61,681 nt of DNA, from contig JAIRQO010000088.1 in NCBI GenBank assembly GCA_031256435.1, positions 1-61,681 on the forward strand. Reading direction: 5' to 3'. Positions 54,334 through 61,681 of this stretch are shown in pieces. Position 1 is the stretch's first letter; every line of letters starts with the position of its first letter. The notes under the pieces are model-generated. The model saw only the letters and a program-made list of their open reading frames with translations. It did not search any database and was not told the DNA's origin. The DNA comes from Cellulomonadaceae bacterium (GTDB lineage: Bacteria; Actinomycetota; Actinomycetes; Actinomycetales; Cellulomonadaceae). The position numbers were made by a program, and so were the translations under genes.

Positions 54334-55356
54334 ATGGCACCCCAGGGCGCTCCCATAGAAATCCACGGCCTGAGCAAGGCATTTGGTTCCACCCAAGCCC
54401 TTGACGGGTTGGATCTTGTAGTCCAACCGGGCGAGGTAGCCGGGTTCCTCGGCCCCAACGGAGCCGGTAAATCCACCACCATCCGCGTACTGCTGGGGCT
54501 GTTGAAGGCAGACAGCGGAACGGCCTCCCTCTTTGGTGGCGATCCCTGGGCGGACGCGGTGGCTCTCCATCAGCGCCTCGCCTACGTGCCCGGTGACGTG
54601 TCCCTCTGGCCCAACCTCACCGGTGGCGAGGCTATTGACCTGCTGGCACGTTTGCGCGGCGGCGCTAATCCGGTACGCAAAGCCGAACTCCTGGAGCGTT
54701 TTGACCTGGACCCCAGCAAGAAGGCCCGCACGTATTCCAAGGGGAACCGTCAGAAAGTGGCCCTAGTGGCGGCGTTCGCTTCCGACGCTGAGTTATACAT
54801 TCTCGACGAACCCACCTCCGGACTGGACCCACTGATGGAGTCCGTGTTCACCGGGTACGTGCGGGAAGTCAAGGAGCAGGGACGCGCCGTGCTGCTATCC
54901 TCCCACATCCTGTCCGAGGTGGAAAAGGTGTGCGATACCGTCACCATCATCCGCAACGGTAAAGCCGTGGAGAGCGGCACCCTCGCGTCCATGCGGCACC
55001 TGACACGATCGTCGGTCACGCTGGTAGCGCAATCTCCGGAGGTGGTGTCTACCATGGCGGGCCTGGCCGGGGTGCATGACGTGGACGCCCAACCCTCGGG
55101 GCCGGACACCCGGATGACCTTTGACGTAGATAACGATGACCTGCCCGGCATCCTAGCTGCCGCGGGTTCGGCCAAGGTCACGGGGTTCACGGTCCAGCCG
55201 CCGTCCCTGGAGGAGTTGTTCATGCGGCACTATGGCGATGACGTGAGCGCTACCGCCATATCCGACGACGACGGTGACGGCGGGACTGCCGGGGGTGTGA
55301 GGTCCCGATTGGCGGGCCGCAGGGCACGGCGCCACCAGGGTGGAGACGCCGCGTGA
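54334..55356 (+). CDS. ABC transporter ATP-binding protein (exporter)
   Basis: About 340 residues from the ATG at 54334 (AAGGGA upstream). Walker A GPNGAGKST, the signature degenerated to YSKGNRQKV in the place of LSGGQ, Walker B LYILDEPTSGLDP. The SKGN variant is common in polyketide-antibiotic exporter ATPases. It overlaps the permease by GTGA. Confidence 0.92.
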   Translation: MAPQGAPIEIHGLSKAFGSTQALDGLDLVVQPGEVAGFLGPNGAGKSTTIRVLLGLLKADSGTASLFGGDPWADAVALHQRLAYVPGDVSLWPNLTGGEAIDLLARLRGGANPVRKAELLERFDLDPSKKARTYSKGNRQKVALVAAFASDAELYILDEPTSGLDPLMESVFTGYVREVKEQGRAVLLSSHILSEVEKVCDTVTIIRNGKAVESGTLASMRHLTRSSVTLVAQSPEVVSTMAGLAGVHDVDAQPSGPDTRMTFDVDNDDLPGILAAAGSAKVTGFTVQPPSLEELFMRHYGDDVSATAISDDDGDGGTAGGVRSRLAGRRARRHQGGDAA

Positions 55357-57014
55357 ACGCGTCACTGACTTCCGAGTTTGCCGGAACCGGCACCCTCCTG
55401 CGTTTCTTCTTGCGGCGTGACAAGGTGCGCATTGCCGTATGGGCGGCCTCCATGGGCGCCATGTACCTCTATTGCATGACGGCACTGGCAGACGTGTTTG
55501 GCGATACTGCGTCCCAACAAGCCCGAGCCTCCCTCATGCGGACCCCCGCGTCCATCTTCATGGCCGGGCCCGGATACGGCCTGGATCACTACACGCTCGG
55601 CCCCACCATGGCCAACGAGTTACTGCTGTGGTTCTGCATTGCCGTGGGAATCATGAGCATCCTGCAGTTGGTGCGCCACACCCGTGCCGAGGAAGAATCC
55701 GGGCGTGCCGAGTTAGTCCGTGCCGCTGACGTGGGGCGCCACGCAGGAACGTTGGCCGCCCTAGGGACAGTGTTTGTGGCCAACGTGGTCATTGCTGTGG
55801 TGTCCTTTGCTGCTCTGCAAGTGGGTTCCTTACCCCAGGTGGATAATCTGGCCTACGTCACCTCCGTGGCTCTCACCGGCATGGTGTTTGCCGGGGTTGC
55901 GGCGGTCACCGCGCAAGTGACCGAGCACGCGCGCACCGCCTCCGGAATAGCGGTGGCCGTGGTGATTGCCTCCGTGTTTGTCCGTGCTGCTGGTGACATG
56001 CGCGCAGTGGGAGGCTCGCTCTTGAGTTTCTTCTCCCCCATTGGGTGGGCGCAACAAATGCGCATCTACGTGGATCTGCGATGGTGGCCCATGGCCCTGT
56101 CCGTAGCGTCCATCCTGGTGCTCTTAGGTATCAGTGCCTGGGTGGCCACCCGCCGAGACTTTGGCGCCGGCGTGATGACCGTGAAACCCGGACGTGCCGA
56201 TGCCCATGCGTCGCTAGCCTCTCCGGTGGCGTTGGCGTGGACACAGCAGCGCGGTTCCGCTATTGCCTGGGCCGTGGGCTTTGCCATCATGTTTGTGGCC
56301 AGCGGAACCTACCTGGGTGGAGACACCTTGGAATCCATGGTGGGTGACTTGGTGGCCCAAAACCCCATTGTTGCTGACGTGCTCAACCCCCAGGCCATTG
56401 CCGCCTCCTTTGGGGGGATCATGCTCCTCATGGGCGCCGTGTGCGCCATGGCGTACGGGATCAGTGCCGTGAATCGTGCTCGCACCGAGGAATCTGCGGG
56501 GCGCGCCGAGGTGGTACTGGCTGCGCCCGTTTCCCGGTGGCGGTGGATTGCCGCGCAACTGGTCCCCGGCGTAGTGGTGACCGCGTTGCTCATGGTGTTG
56601 GCCGCCAAGGGATTGTGGCTGGGACAGGCCACCACGGGCGGTACTGCTGTCAGTTTCACACAGTTTGTGGGGACCGGGTTGGTATACATCCCGCCCATCC
56701 TGGCCGTGGTGGGACTTGCCGTGGCCATCTACGGCTGGGTGCCCAAGTTGGGCGCTGTTCCGTGGATCTTTGTGGCCTGGGGCTTGGTGGCTGGCATGTT
56801 TGGCCAAGCGTTCTCCATGCCCACCTGGGTTCTGGCCACCAATCCCTTGCTCATGCAACACACCACGGGGCAAACGGGATTCTATTGGCTGCCCAACGTG
56901 ATTCTTGACGGACCGCACAACTGGTGGGGTTTAATCATCCTGACAGTGCTGGCCATAGCACTCTTTGTCCTAGGCGCCGCAGGCTTCCGCAGGCGAAACG
57001 TCCCCGCGGTGTAA
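55353..57014 (+). CDS. ABC exporter permease, polyketide-antibiotic type
   Basis: 553 residues, about twelve membrane helices in two similar halves; the half-motifs RAEEESGRAELV and RTEESAGRAEVV repeat. This two-half permease works with the preceding ATPase, exporting antibiotics or lipids. GTG start overlapping the ATPase stop. Confidence 0.9.
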   Translation: MNASLTSEFAGTGTLLRFFLRRDKVRIAVWAASMGAMYLYCMTALADVFGDTASQQARASLMRTPASIFMAGPGYGLDHYTLGPTMANELLLWFCIAVGIMSILQLVRHTRAEEESGRAELVRAADVGRHAGTLAALGTVFVANVVIAVVSFAALQVGSLPQVDNLAYVTSVALTGMVFAGVAAVTAQVTEHARTASGIAVAVVIASVFVRAAGDMRAVGGSLLSFFSPIGWAQQMRIYVDLRWWPMALSVASILVLLGISAWVATRRDFGAGVMTVKPGRADAHASLASPVALAWTQQRGSAIAWAVGFAIMFVASGTYLGGDTLESMVGDLVAQNPIVADVLNPQAIAASFGGIMLLMGAVCAMAYGISAVNRARTEESAGRAEVVLAAPVSRWRWIAAQLVPGVVVTALLMVLAAKGLWLGQATTGGTAVSFTQFVGTGLVYIPPILAVVGLAVAIYGWVPKLGAVPWIFVAWGLVAGMFGQAFSMPTWVLATNPLLMQHTTGQTGFYWLPNVILDGPHNWWGLIILTVLAIALFVLGAAGFRRRNVPAV

Positions 57015-57111
57015 CTGCGCTCCATGCCTGAGGTGGATTGTTGGCTTTGGTTTTCGCAGTTCATTCTGCGGTGACCTGTACTGGCGCTGGCCTCTGTCAC
57101 CGAGTCACAAC

Positions 57112-57471
57112 TCACCTGCCAAGCAGTTCCTGGACACGCTGAACTGCGGCCGGGAGGTCGTTTTCTATGGCATCCCAGATGAGTTGGTGGTCAACGCTGT
57201 CATAGCCGTGGGCTACCACATTCCGAGTTGCAACGATTTGAGGCAGGGCCACATCCTTGTTGTCATCAACAAACTGGCGGCCTGCCCGGTAGAGGGACTC
57301 ACCAAGCCGCAGGGCAATGGACTCGGCCATCATTTCTGCAGCAATAGGGTCCACGTGCGTCCGCTCGGATAACGCCCACGTAGCTTGTTGGGCATGGTCC
57401 AAGAAATCCACCATTGCCGCTGCGGTCTTCTCACCATAGGTGGCAACGATTCGGTCTCGCGCTTGGTTCAT
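57112..57471 (-). CDS. HepT-like ribonuclease toxin (DUF86)
   Basis: 119 residues. The HEPN catalytic motif R-x4-H-x-Y is RNVVAHGY. HepT toxins are controlled by MntA nucleotidyltransferases, which AMPylate the Tyr. The ATG overlaps the nucleotidyltransferase stop (ATGA). Confidence 0.88.
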   Translation of the reverse strand: MNQARDRIVATYGEKTAAAMVDFLDHAQQATWALSERTHVDPIAAEMMAESIALRLGESLYRAGRQFVDDNKDVALPQIVATRNVVAHGYDSVDHQLIWDAIENDLPAAVQRVQELLGR

Positions 57472-57905
57472 AACGGCACCGCCTCGGTCAGGATGCGAGC
57501 GTGCTTGGGACCCAGACCTCGCTCCGAGACAACATCAACGGGAAAGCCAAGAAGATCGGCCAACGTCTCATAGAGTGCCATGAATCGGAAACCCGCTCCA
57601 GGTTCAGGGGTGGCGAGCAGATCAACGTCCGAATCAGGGGTATCTGTCCCCCGAGCAACCGAGCCGAACACGCGAATATTCGATGCTCCCACCGATGCGG
57701 CACGCGCCAGCACCTCGTCGCGATGTTCCGCGAGCGCCTTGCTGGGTGTACCTATCGCGTCAAACAAACGGCGGCGCATCTGGGGAGTGAGCGTGCGCTT
57801 GCCGGACTCGATTGCGGCCACACTCGTCCGGCTTGTTCCCGCACGCCGCGCAAGTTCAGCCTGGGTCAAACCCGCTGCCACCCTAAACTCCGCGATACTT
57901 TTCAC
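57468..57905 (-). CDS. helix-turn-helix plus nucleotidyltransferase antitoxin (MntA-like)
   Basis: 145 residues. N-terminal XRE-type helix-turn-helix (GLTQAELARRAGTSRTSVAA) and a C-terminal minimal nucleotidyltransferase with GSVARGTDTPDSDVDLL. The fusion joins operon repression and toxin modification in one protein. Immediate neighbour of HepT. Confidence 0.88.
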   Translation of the reverse strand: MKSIAEFRVAAGLTQAELARRAGTSRTSVAAIESGKRTLTPQMRRRLFDAIGTPSKALAEHRDEVLARAASVGASNIRVFGSVARGTDTPDSDVDLLATPEPGAGFRFMALYETLADLLGFPVDVVSERGLGPKHARILTEAVPL

Positions 57906-57977
57906 GCACCAAGTGTATCAAGGGGATCGAGACTCCACCATCGACACGGGTCCCGACCCGCTTCGGAACTGACTGGT

Positions 57978-58376
57978 TCACGGTACCAACGTCGCAGACG
58001 GATGCTGTTTAGCCAGTTTCTCGTCGAAGGTCCACAGTGGGGACACGCCTATCTGTTGCGCACGCTCGGCTAACAGGCAGTCCACAAAGCTGAGCTTCGG
58101 GTGATCGCGATACGAGCCGCACACGTTGGCCATCACCTCCGCGTCCCCAACGATGACGCTCAGGCCAGCCAACGTCACGAGGATGTCACACACCTCGGCC
58201 CGGCCCAGGGCGTAATGCTTCTCCAGTGCGTAGACCATCTCAACCCACACCGGGTCAAGAACGCGAAATCGCCTCCCGCTCTTCAGGAGTGTGGCCGCAC
58301 GAACCTGCTGATGCGGGATATCGCCAAGAACGTAACGCAGCAGGACATTGGTGTCCAAGCACTCTGGTTCGCCCAT
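57978..58376 (-). CDS. vapC: PIN-domain toxin (VapC)
   Basis: 132 residues. Acidic sites in CLDTNVLLRYVL, VWVEMVYALEKHY, SFVDCLLAERA and LWTFDEKLAK. The start overlaps the antitoxin stop by one nucleotide (TGATG). Endoribonuclease toxin. Confidence 0.88.
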   Translation of the reverse strand: MGEPECLDTNVLLRYVLGDIPHQQVRAATLLKSGRRFRVLDPVWVEMVYALEKHYALGRAEVCDILVTLAGLSVIVGDAEVMANVCGSYRDHPKLSFVDCLLAERAQQIGVSPLWTFDEKLAKQHPSATLVP

Positions 58377-58621
58377 CACACGCGGGGCTCGCGTGTCTCG
58401 TAGAAGGAACGAGGGTCCGTCAACGGTTCGATCCCCGGTTTCAGGTAGCCGTGCAATCGTGCGGCTACCTCGTCGATGGATTCTTGACGTTGGACAACAA
58501 AACTGTGTCCGTCTGCGGCGCGTAGATAACGCACACGGTCCCCCGGCTCTAGCCCCAACTCGCGGCGCACTCCGATGGGGATCACCGTTTGACCTCTGGA
58601 ACTTATGACTGACGACTCCAC
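58376..58621 (-). CDS. vapB: AbrB-type VapB antitoxin
   Basis: 81 residues. SpoVT/AbrB swapped-hairpin pattern: SSRGQTVIPIGVRRELGLEP, then GDRVRYL. It pairs with the downstream VapC. Confidence 0.88.
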   Translation of the reverse strand: MESSVISSRGQTVIPIGVRRELGLEPGDRVRYLRAADGHSFVVQRQESIDEVAARLHGYLKPGIEPLTDPRSFYETREPRV

Positions 58622-58647
58622 GACGCACCTTCCGCAAGATTCTTACC

Positions 58648-58663
58648 TATGATCTCAATCATA
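58648..58663 (-). promoter_or_regulatory. operator of the minus-strand VapBC
   Basis: Perfect inverted repeat TATGAT-CTCA-ATCATA. It lies 27 nt upstream of the antitoxin ATG and contains a -10-like TATGAT on either strand. It fits AbrB-type autorepression. Confidence 0.5.
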
Positions 58664-58830
58664 CCTCACCAAGAACCTCTTGTCTCATCCCTCCAGGAAG
58701 ACGAATTGCAGAAATGAGACCAACTGAATTGTAGCGACAGCGTCGCGTCAATCCCGCGGCTGGTTCATCACGGTACCAGCTCGTCGCGATTTTCCGCGAT
58801 ACTCTTCACGTCCAGAGTGCCTCGAGTGCA

Positions 58831-58891
58831 TTGAGAACTGACCATCGTCCTAGGTATAGATGGCTCACAGTTGCCTTACCGGAGTGTAAGG
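58831..58891 (+). promoter_or_regulatory. promoter and operator of the plus-strand VapBC
   Basis: TTGAGA (58831-58836) and TATAGA (58855-58860) with an 18-nt spacer. Just downstream, inverted repeat CCTTAC-CGGAGT-GTAAGG (58874-58891) ends 14 nt before the ATG and includes the ribosome site AAGGAG at its right edge. Confidence 0.55.
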
Positions 58892-58905
58892 AGTAGGATG
58901 CCCGT

Positions 58906-59169
58906 ATGAGCATTGGGACGATGACGAGTAAAGGACAGATCACCATACCCCGAGCGATTCGCAAGGATCTCAATCTCCACACGGGCGCAAAAGTGGAGTT
59001 CACGTGGCTTAAGGAAGGTGCCTACGCCCTCAGCGCGGCACCCGCGAGCGCATCAATCATGGACCTTCGGGGGGTGGCTCGGCGCGAGGGGCCACCCATG
59101 ACGCTGGAGGACATGGACGCCGCCATCGTGGCTGGCGCTTTAGAGTCTGTATTGGAGTCTGTGCAGTGA
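58906..59169 (+). CDS. vapB: AbrB-type VapB antitoxin
   Basis: 87 residues. TMTSKGQITIPRAIRKDLNL, the AbrB signature, then an acidic toxin-binding tail. Coupled to VapC by GTGA. Confidence 0.9.
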   Translation: MSIGTMTSKGQITIPRAIRKDLNLHTGAKVEFTWLKEGAYALSAAPASASIMDLRGVARREGPPMTLEDMDAAIVAGALESVLESVQ

Positions 59170-59558
59170 TAGGGATAGATACCAACGTACTGGTTCGATT
59201 CCTCGTTGATGATCACCCGGCGCAGTCTGAGGCAGCTGCGGCGGTGTTCTCCTCACTCACCGAGACCGCCCCTGGCTACATCACCACCGTGGTGTGGGTT
59301 GAGACGTACTGGGTACTGCGGCAAGTACTCCGGAGCACGCCCTCACACATCTACGGATGGTTCACGGTGCTCTTAGACAACCCCGTGATTCGCTCACAGG
59401 ACGGTCACCTCATCCGGCGCGCGATTGCCCGTGCGCGTACGGGAGCGGACTTTGCGGATTCGGTCATTGCTGAGACCTCCACGATTTCCGGATGTACCAG
59501 CGTAGTCACCTTTGATCGGAAGGCCGCGCGCGCACTGGGGTGGCAACTCCTCCCCTGA
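59166..59558 (+). CDS. vapC: PIN-domain toxin (VapC)
   Basis: 130 residues, GTG start. Acidic sites in GIDTNVLVRFLVDD, VVWVETYWVL, DFADSVIAETS and VVTFDRKAA. Endoribonuclease toxin paired with the AbrB antitoxin. Confidence 0.9.
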   Translation: MIGIDTNVLVRFLVDDHPAQSEAAAAVFSSLTETAPGYITTVVWVETYWVLRQVLRSTPSHIYGWFTVLLDNPVIRSQDGHLIRRAIARARTGADFADSVIAETSTISGCTSVVTFDRKAARALGWQLLP

Positions 59559-59584
59559 CAACAGGCCACATGCGGGCCAGGACG

Positions 59585-60172
59585 TCAGGCCAGGAGGGCG
59601 TCGCAGTATTCGCAGCGGAGGCGTTGACCGGGGGCGCCGCATTGGGGGCAGGGGCCTGGCGCGGTGTTCTGCGCTGTGGCAACGGGGGTGGGGGCTTCAA
59701 CACCGGTTGCCGACGCAGCATCGTCGTCGGAAGAATGTGGCGATTCGTTGAGAATCTCCACGGCATCGCGGAGCAACTCAAACAGGCGGCGGCCCTGTTT
59801 GTTGTTGTCGGCAAAGGTGGCTTGGATGGTGATGGCTTGGCCGCGCGCGTTCACCGTGAACTCCTCGCCCAGAGCCGCCGTCCGATACGTGATGGTGCGG
59901 ATATCCTCCACGCGCACGCTGGTGGGCCGCTCGGCAATGTTCCGCGTGTAGAGCATGCGATCCGTCAGCAGGAAGCCGTGCTTGGCGGACTGGAACACCG
60001 TGTTGTCAAAGAGGAGCACGGGTGTTTCCCCCGTCCGGATGCCCTTGGCGAACGCGCGCACCGCGTTCCGGCGTTTCTGGTCCGGGATGGCGCCGAACAC
60101 GTAGGTTTGCTGGATAGGTCCGGTCTGCCCCACCAGTGCCTCAATGCGTAGCCGCTGCCCGTTACTCACCAT
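59585..60172 (-). CDS. PH-like protein with C-terminal zinc ribbon
   Basis: 195 residues from the ATG at 60172. A beta-rich PH-type domain (AKHGFLLTDRMLYTRNIAE, then RVEDIRTITYR) is followed by a Ser/Asp/Ala linker and a zinc ribbon CPQCGAPGQRLRCEYCDALL. Function unknown; possibly a membrane-protein-quality or stress-envelope factor. Confidence 0.75.
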   Translation of the reverse strand: MVSNGQRLRIEALVGQTGPIQQTYVFGAIPDQKRRNAVRAFAKGIRTGETPVLLFDNTVFQSAKHGFLLTDRMLYTRNIAERPTSVRVEDIRTITYRTAALGEEFTVNARGQAITIQATFADNNKQGRRLFELLRDAVEILNESPHSSDDDAASATGVEAPTPVATAQNTAPGPCPQCGAPGQRLRCEYCDALLA

Positions 60173-60222
60173 GGGCCAAGGATGGCGCATCGGAGGCCAG
60201 AGGCCAAATCGTTGGCTCCTTA

Positions 60223-60738
60223 CTAGGCAGCCGGGCGGCCCTTGCGGTAGTGCTTGTGCCACAGGGCGATGCTGGCGGACACGGCCTGGATGATCTGGTT
60301 CAGGGCGCCGGTGAAACCCTTGACCAGGAGATCGTAGATAGCCAGGGGAATGCTGGCCACAATGGTGCACATGCGCAACACCTTCATGTTGGTTTGCCAT
60401 TGCCCGTAGGTCTGCACCACATCAAAGAGGACCAGGAGGGATAGCGGTCCGCCCCAGGTGGCGGCCACCGCCCCACACTGCAAGGCAATGAACACCGCGA
60501 GCAGCCACAAGGGCGCGCGCTTGTCACGGCGGCTATACAGGAAGAAGCACAGGGACCGAATAGTGGAGATGGCAATGACGGCCACTTCCGTGGTGGCGCC
60601 CAGCAGGGCAAACTGCACCACGGTGAGCACGTTACCCAGCAGCAGGAACAGCAGCACCGAGGATTTGGCTTTCCTGTGCGGCGCAATGGCATTGAGGATG
60701 ATGACTACAACGCCCACGGCTTGAGAAAGGACGCTCAT
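60223..60738 (-). CDS. YgjV-type inner-membrane protein
   Basis: 171 residues with about six helices. AVGVVVIILNAIAPHRKAKS and FALLGATTEVAVIAISTIR match the YgjV family. Function unknown. It overlaps the LtrA-type stop (ATGA). Confidence 0.8.
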   Translation of the reverse strand: MSVLSQAVGVVVIILNAIAPHRKAKSSVLLFLLLGNVLTVVQFALLGATTEVAVIAISTIRSLCFFLYSRRDKRAPLWLLAVFIALQCGAVAATWGGPLSLLVLFDVVQTYGQWQTNMKVLRMCTIVASIPLAIYDLLVKGFTGALNQIIQAVSASIALWHKHYRKGRPAA

Positions 60739-61681
60739 GACGGACTGCTGCTCACGGCTCGAGTCACCACCGGTGCGAATGCCGCCGCGATGACCGTGAT
60801 CAGACCCCACCCCACGCTGAATCCCGCCAGCACCCAGGCCAGGATGATCAACGCCAGCATCGCTGCCAGGCCAATATATTCGACGAATCGCGGGCGTCCC
60901 GCCAGCGATGATTGGATGGCCACTACGCAGATGTTGAAAATCAGCACGGGGGCAGCGGTCCAGGCCAGCGCTGTGCGTGCCGAGATTGCTGCACCCTCAG
61001 CGGCACTTATCACCCCGGCACCCTCGGCCGCAGCAACAGCACCCTCCGCCACAGCATGGGCACCCTCCGCAGCAACCTCCGGAACCACCCCGTCCAGCCC
61101 GGCCAACCCCACCAGGTGCAACCCCGCTCCCACGGCGGCAATGGCGGCAAACACGGCAATGTGCCCGTACCCAAAGGCAAAGCCGCGCTTCGGCCGAGCG
61201 TGAAGCAACCCCCCAAAAGGCACACCAAAGTACGTCCACCACAGCCCAAACGGAATGCCCACCCCGGCAATCGCCACCAGGATGGTGTCCACGTTCCAAC
61301 GGCTTGGGTCCGTGGGTGTGGCCGCCACGGCACCCACCACTCCTTCACCCAGCGCAATGATGACCAGCAAGCCGTACCGTTCCGCAATGTGGTGGGGATG
61401 CCACGGCGTTCCCGTGGCTCGCCCTTGGGTGAGTTTGGGCTTGATCAGTTCCATGGCGCCCAGCGCAACTCCCAGCGGGAGGGCGATGCGCGCGTCTGGC
61501 CGCACCAGCGCGAGCATCAGCCACAGGCTCGTCGCACCGAACATGACCACCACGGATCGCCACGCCACCTCGGCATACTGCTCGGACGTGCGCGCCACCC
61601 GAACCCACAACTCCAGTTGGGCCGCCCGGATCACCAAGTAGCCAAAGGTCATGAGCCGGAACTCCAGCGGTCCGCCCTCTT
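60735..61681 (-). CDS. LtrA-type membrane protein, 5' end outside the window
   Basis: At least 314 residues; the frame stays open to the window edge (GPLEFRLMTFGYLVIRAAQ). Many membrane helices and the motif HPHHIAERYGLLVIIALGE, the 'low temperature requirement A' signature. An Ala/Glu/Gly repeat (EGAHAVAEGAVAAAEGAG) lies between helices. Role in Listeria cold growth is known only genetically; here unknown. Confidence 0.9.
   Translation of the reverse strand, partial: EGGPLEFRLMTFGYLVIRAAQLELWVRVARTSEQYAEVAWRSVVVMFGATSLWLMLALVRPDARIALPLGVALGAMELIKPKLTQGRATGTPWHPHHIAERYGLLVIIALGEGVVGAVAATPTDPSRWNVDTILVAIAGVGIPFGLWWTYFGVPFGGLLHARPKRGFAFGYGHIAVFAAIAAVGAGLHLVGLAGLDGVVPEVAAEGAHAVAEGAVAAAEGAGVISAAEGAAISARTALAWTAAPVLIFNICVVAIQSSLAGRPRFVEYIGLAAMLALIILAWVLAGFSVGWGLITVIAAAFAPVVTRAVSSSPS

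Noticed and set aside
53037-57014. Antisense frames of 200-300 residues opposite the ROK regulator and exporter permease
   Set aside because: They follow the codon periodicity of the real genes and carry no motifs.

Overview
The window comes from a high-GC Gram-positive bacterium (Actinobacteria). The gene order hrcA, dnaJ, rsmE, HIT, phoH, ybeY, corC-type, era, leuA, recO, uppS, zur, glyS, dusB, dgt, dnaG is the usual actinobacterial chromosomal backbone. A mycothiol-type deacetylase, sugar importers without their own ATPase and frequent ATGA/GTGA gene overlaps agree with this. The family level (for example Actinomycetaceae) is inference only.

Region 1 (1-9.6 kb) is an accessory island. It has lower GC and holds toxin-antitoxin modules (BrnT-like pair, Phd/VapC, VapB/VapC, HicA-like pair), a short operon with a membrane J-domain protein, two small pilin-like membrane proteins, and several very short CRISPR arrays with a type I-E-like repeat. 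No cas gene is present. The arrays are split into three groups plus one single repeat that lies inside a small reading frame. The island abuts the 3' end of a tRNA(CAT) gene at 9524-9597, a classical integration site. One spacer shares 16 bases with that tRNA gene.

Region 2 (9.7-28 kb, mostly minus strand): dnaG, dgt, an orphan sugar-binding lipoprotein, divergent alpha-glucosidase and LmbE-type deacetylase, pullulanase, dusB, a three-gene sugar ABC importer, a DUF4870-type protein, glyS and a RIO-type kinase gene. The kinase gene is preceded by a possible leader peptide and stem-loop. The sugar genes form an alpha-glucan use cluster inserted in the backbone.

Region 3 (28.5-32.5 kb, plus strand): znuA-znuC-znuB-zur, a zinc uptake operon behind two Zur-box palindromes. 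ZnuA and ZnuC carry very long histidine-rich stretches.

Region 4 (32.7-49.4 kb, mostly minus strand): esterase, uppS, recO, leuA, an Ala/Lys-rich membrane protein (plus), an ABC-2 exporter, era, a CorC-type protein, ybeY, phoH, HIT, rsmE, dnaJ, hrcA and two membrane proteins.

Region 5 (49.4-57 kb): a second sugar ABC importer with a ROK regulator, and a two-gene ABC exporter. Region 6 (57.1-59.6 kb): a second toxin-antitoxin cluster (MNT/HepT and two VapBC). The window ends with a PH-like zinc-ribbon protein, a YgjV-type protein and a partial LtrA-type protein.

Two genome-wide traits stand out. Several families of palindromic intergenic repeats recur, some of which have extended the coding regions of znuB and zur. 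Low-complexity insertions also occur inside many conserved proteins (DnaG, GH13, LmbE-type deacetylase, HrcA, RsmE, UppS, LtrA, ZnuA, ZnuC).
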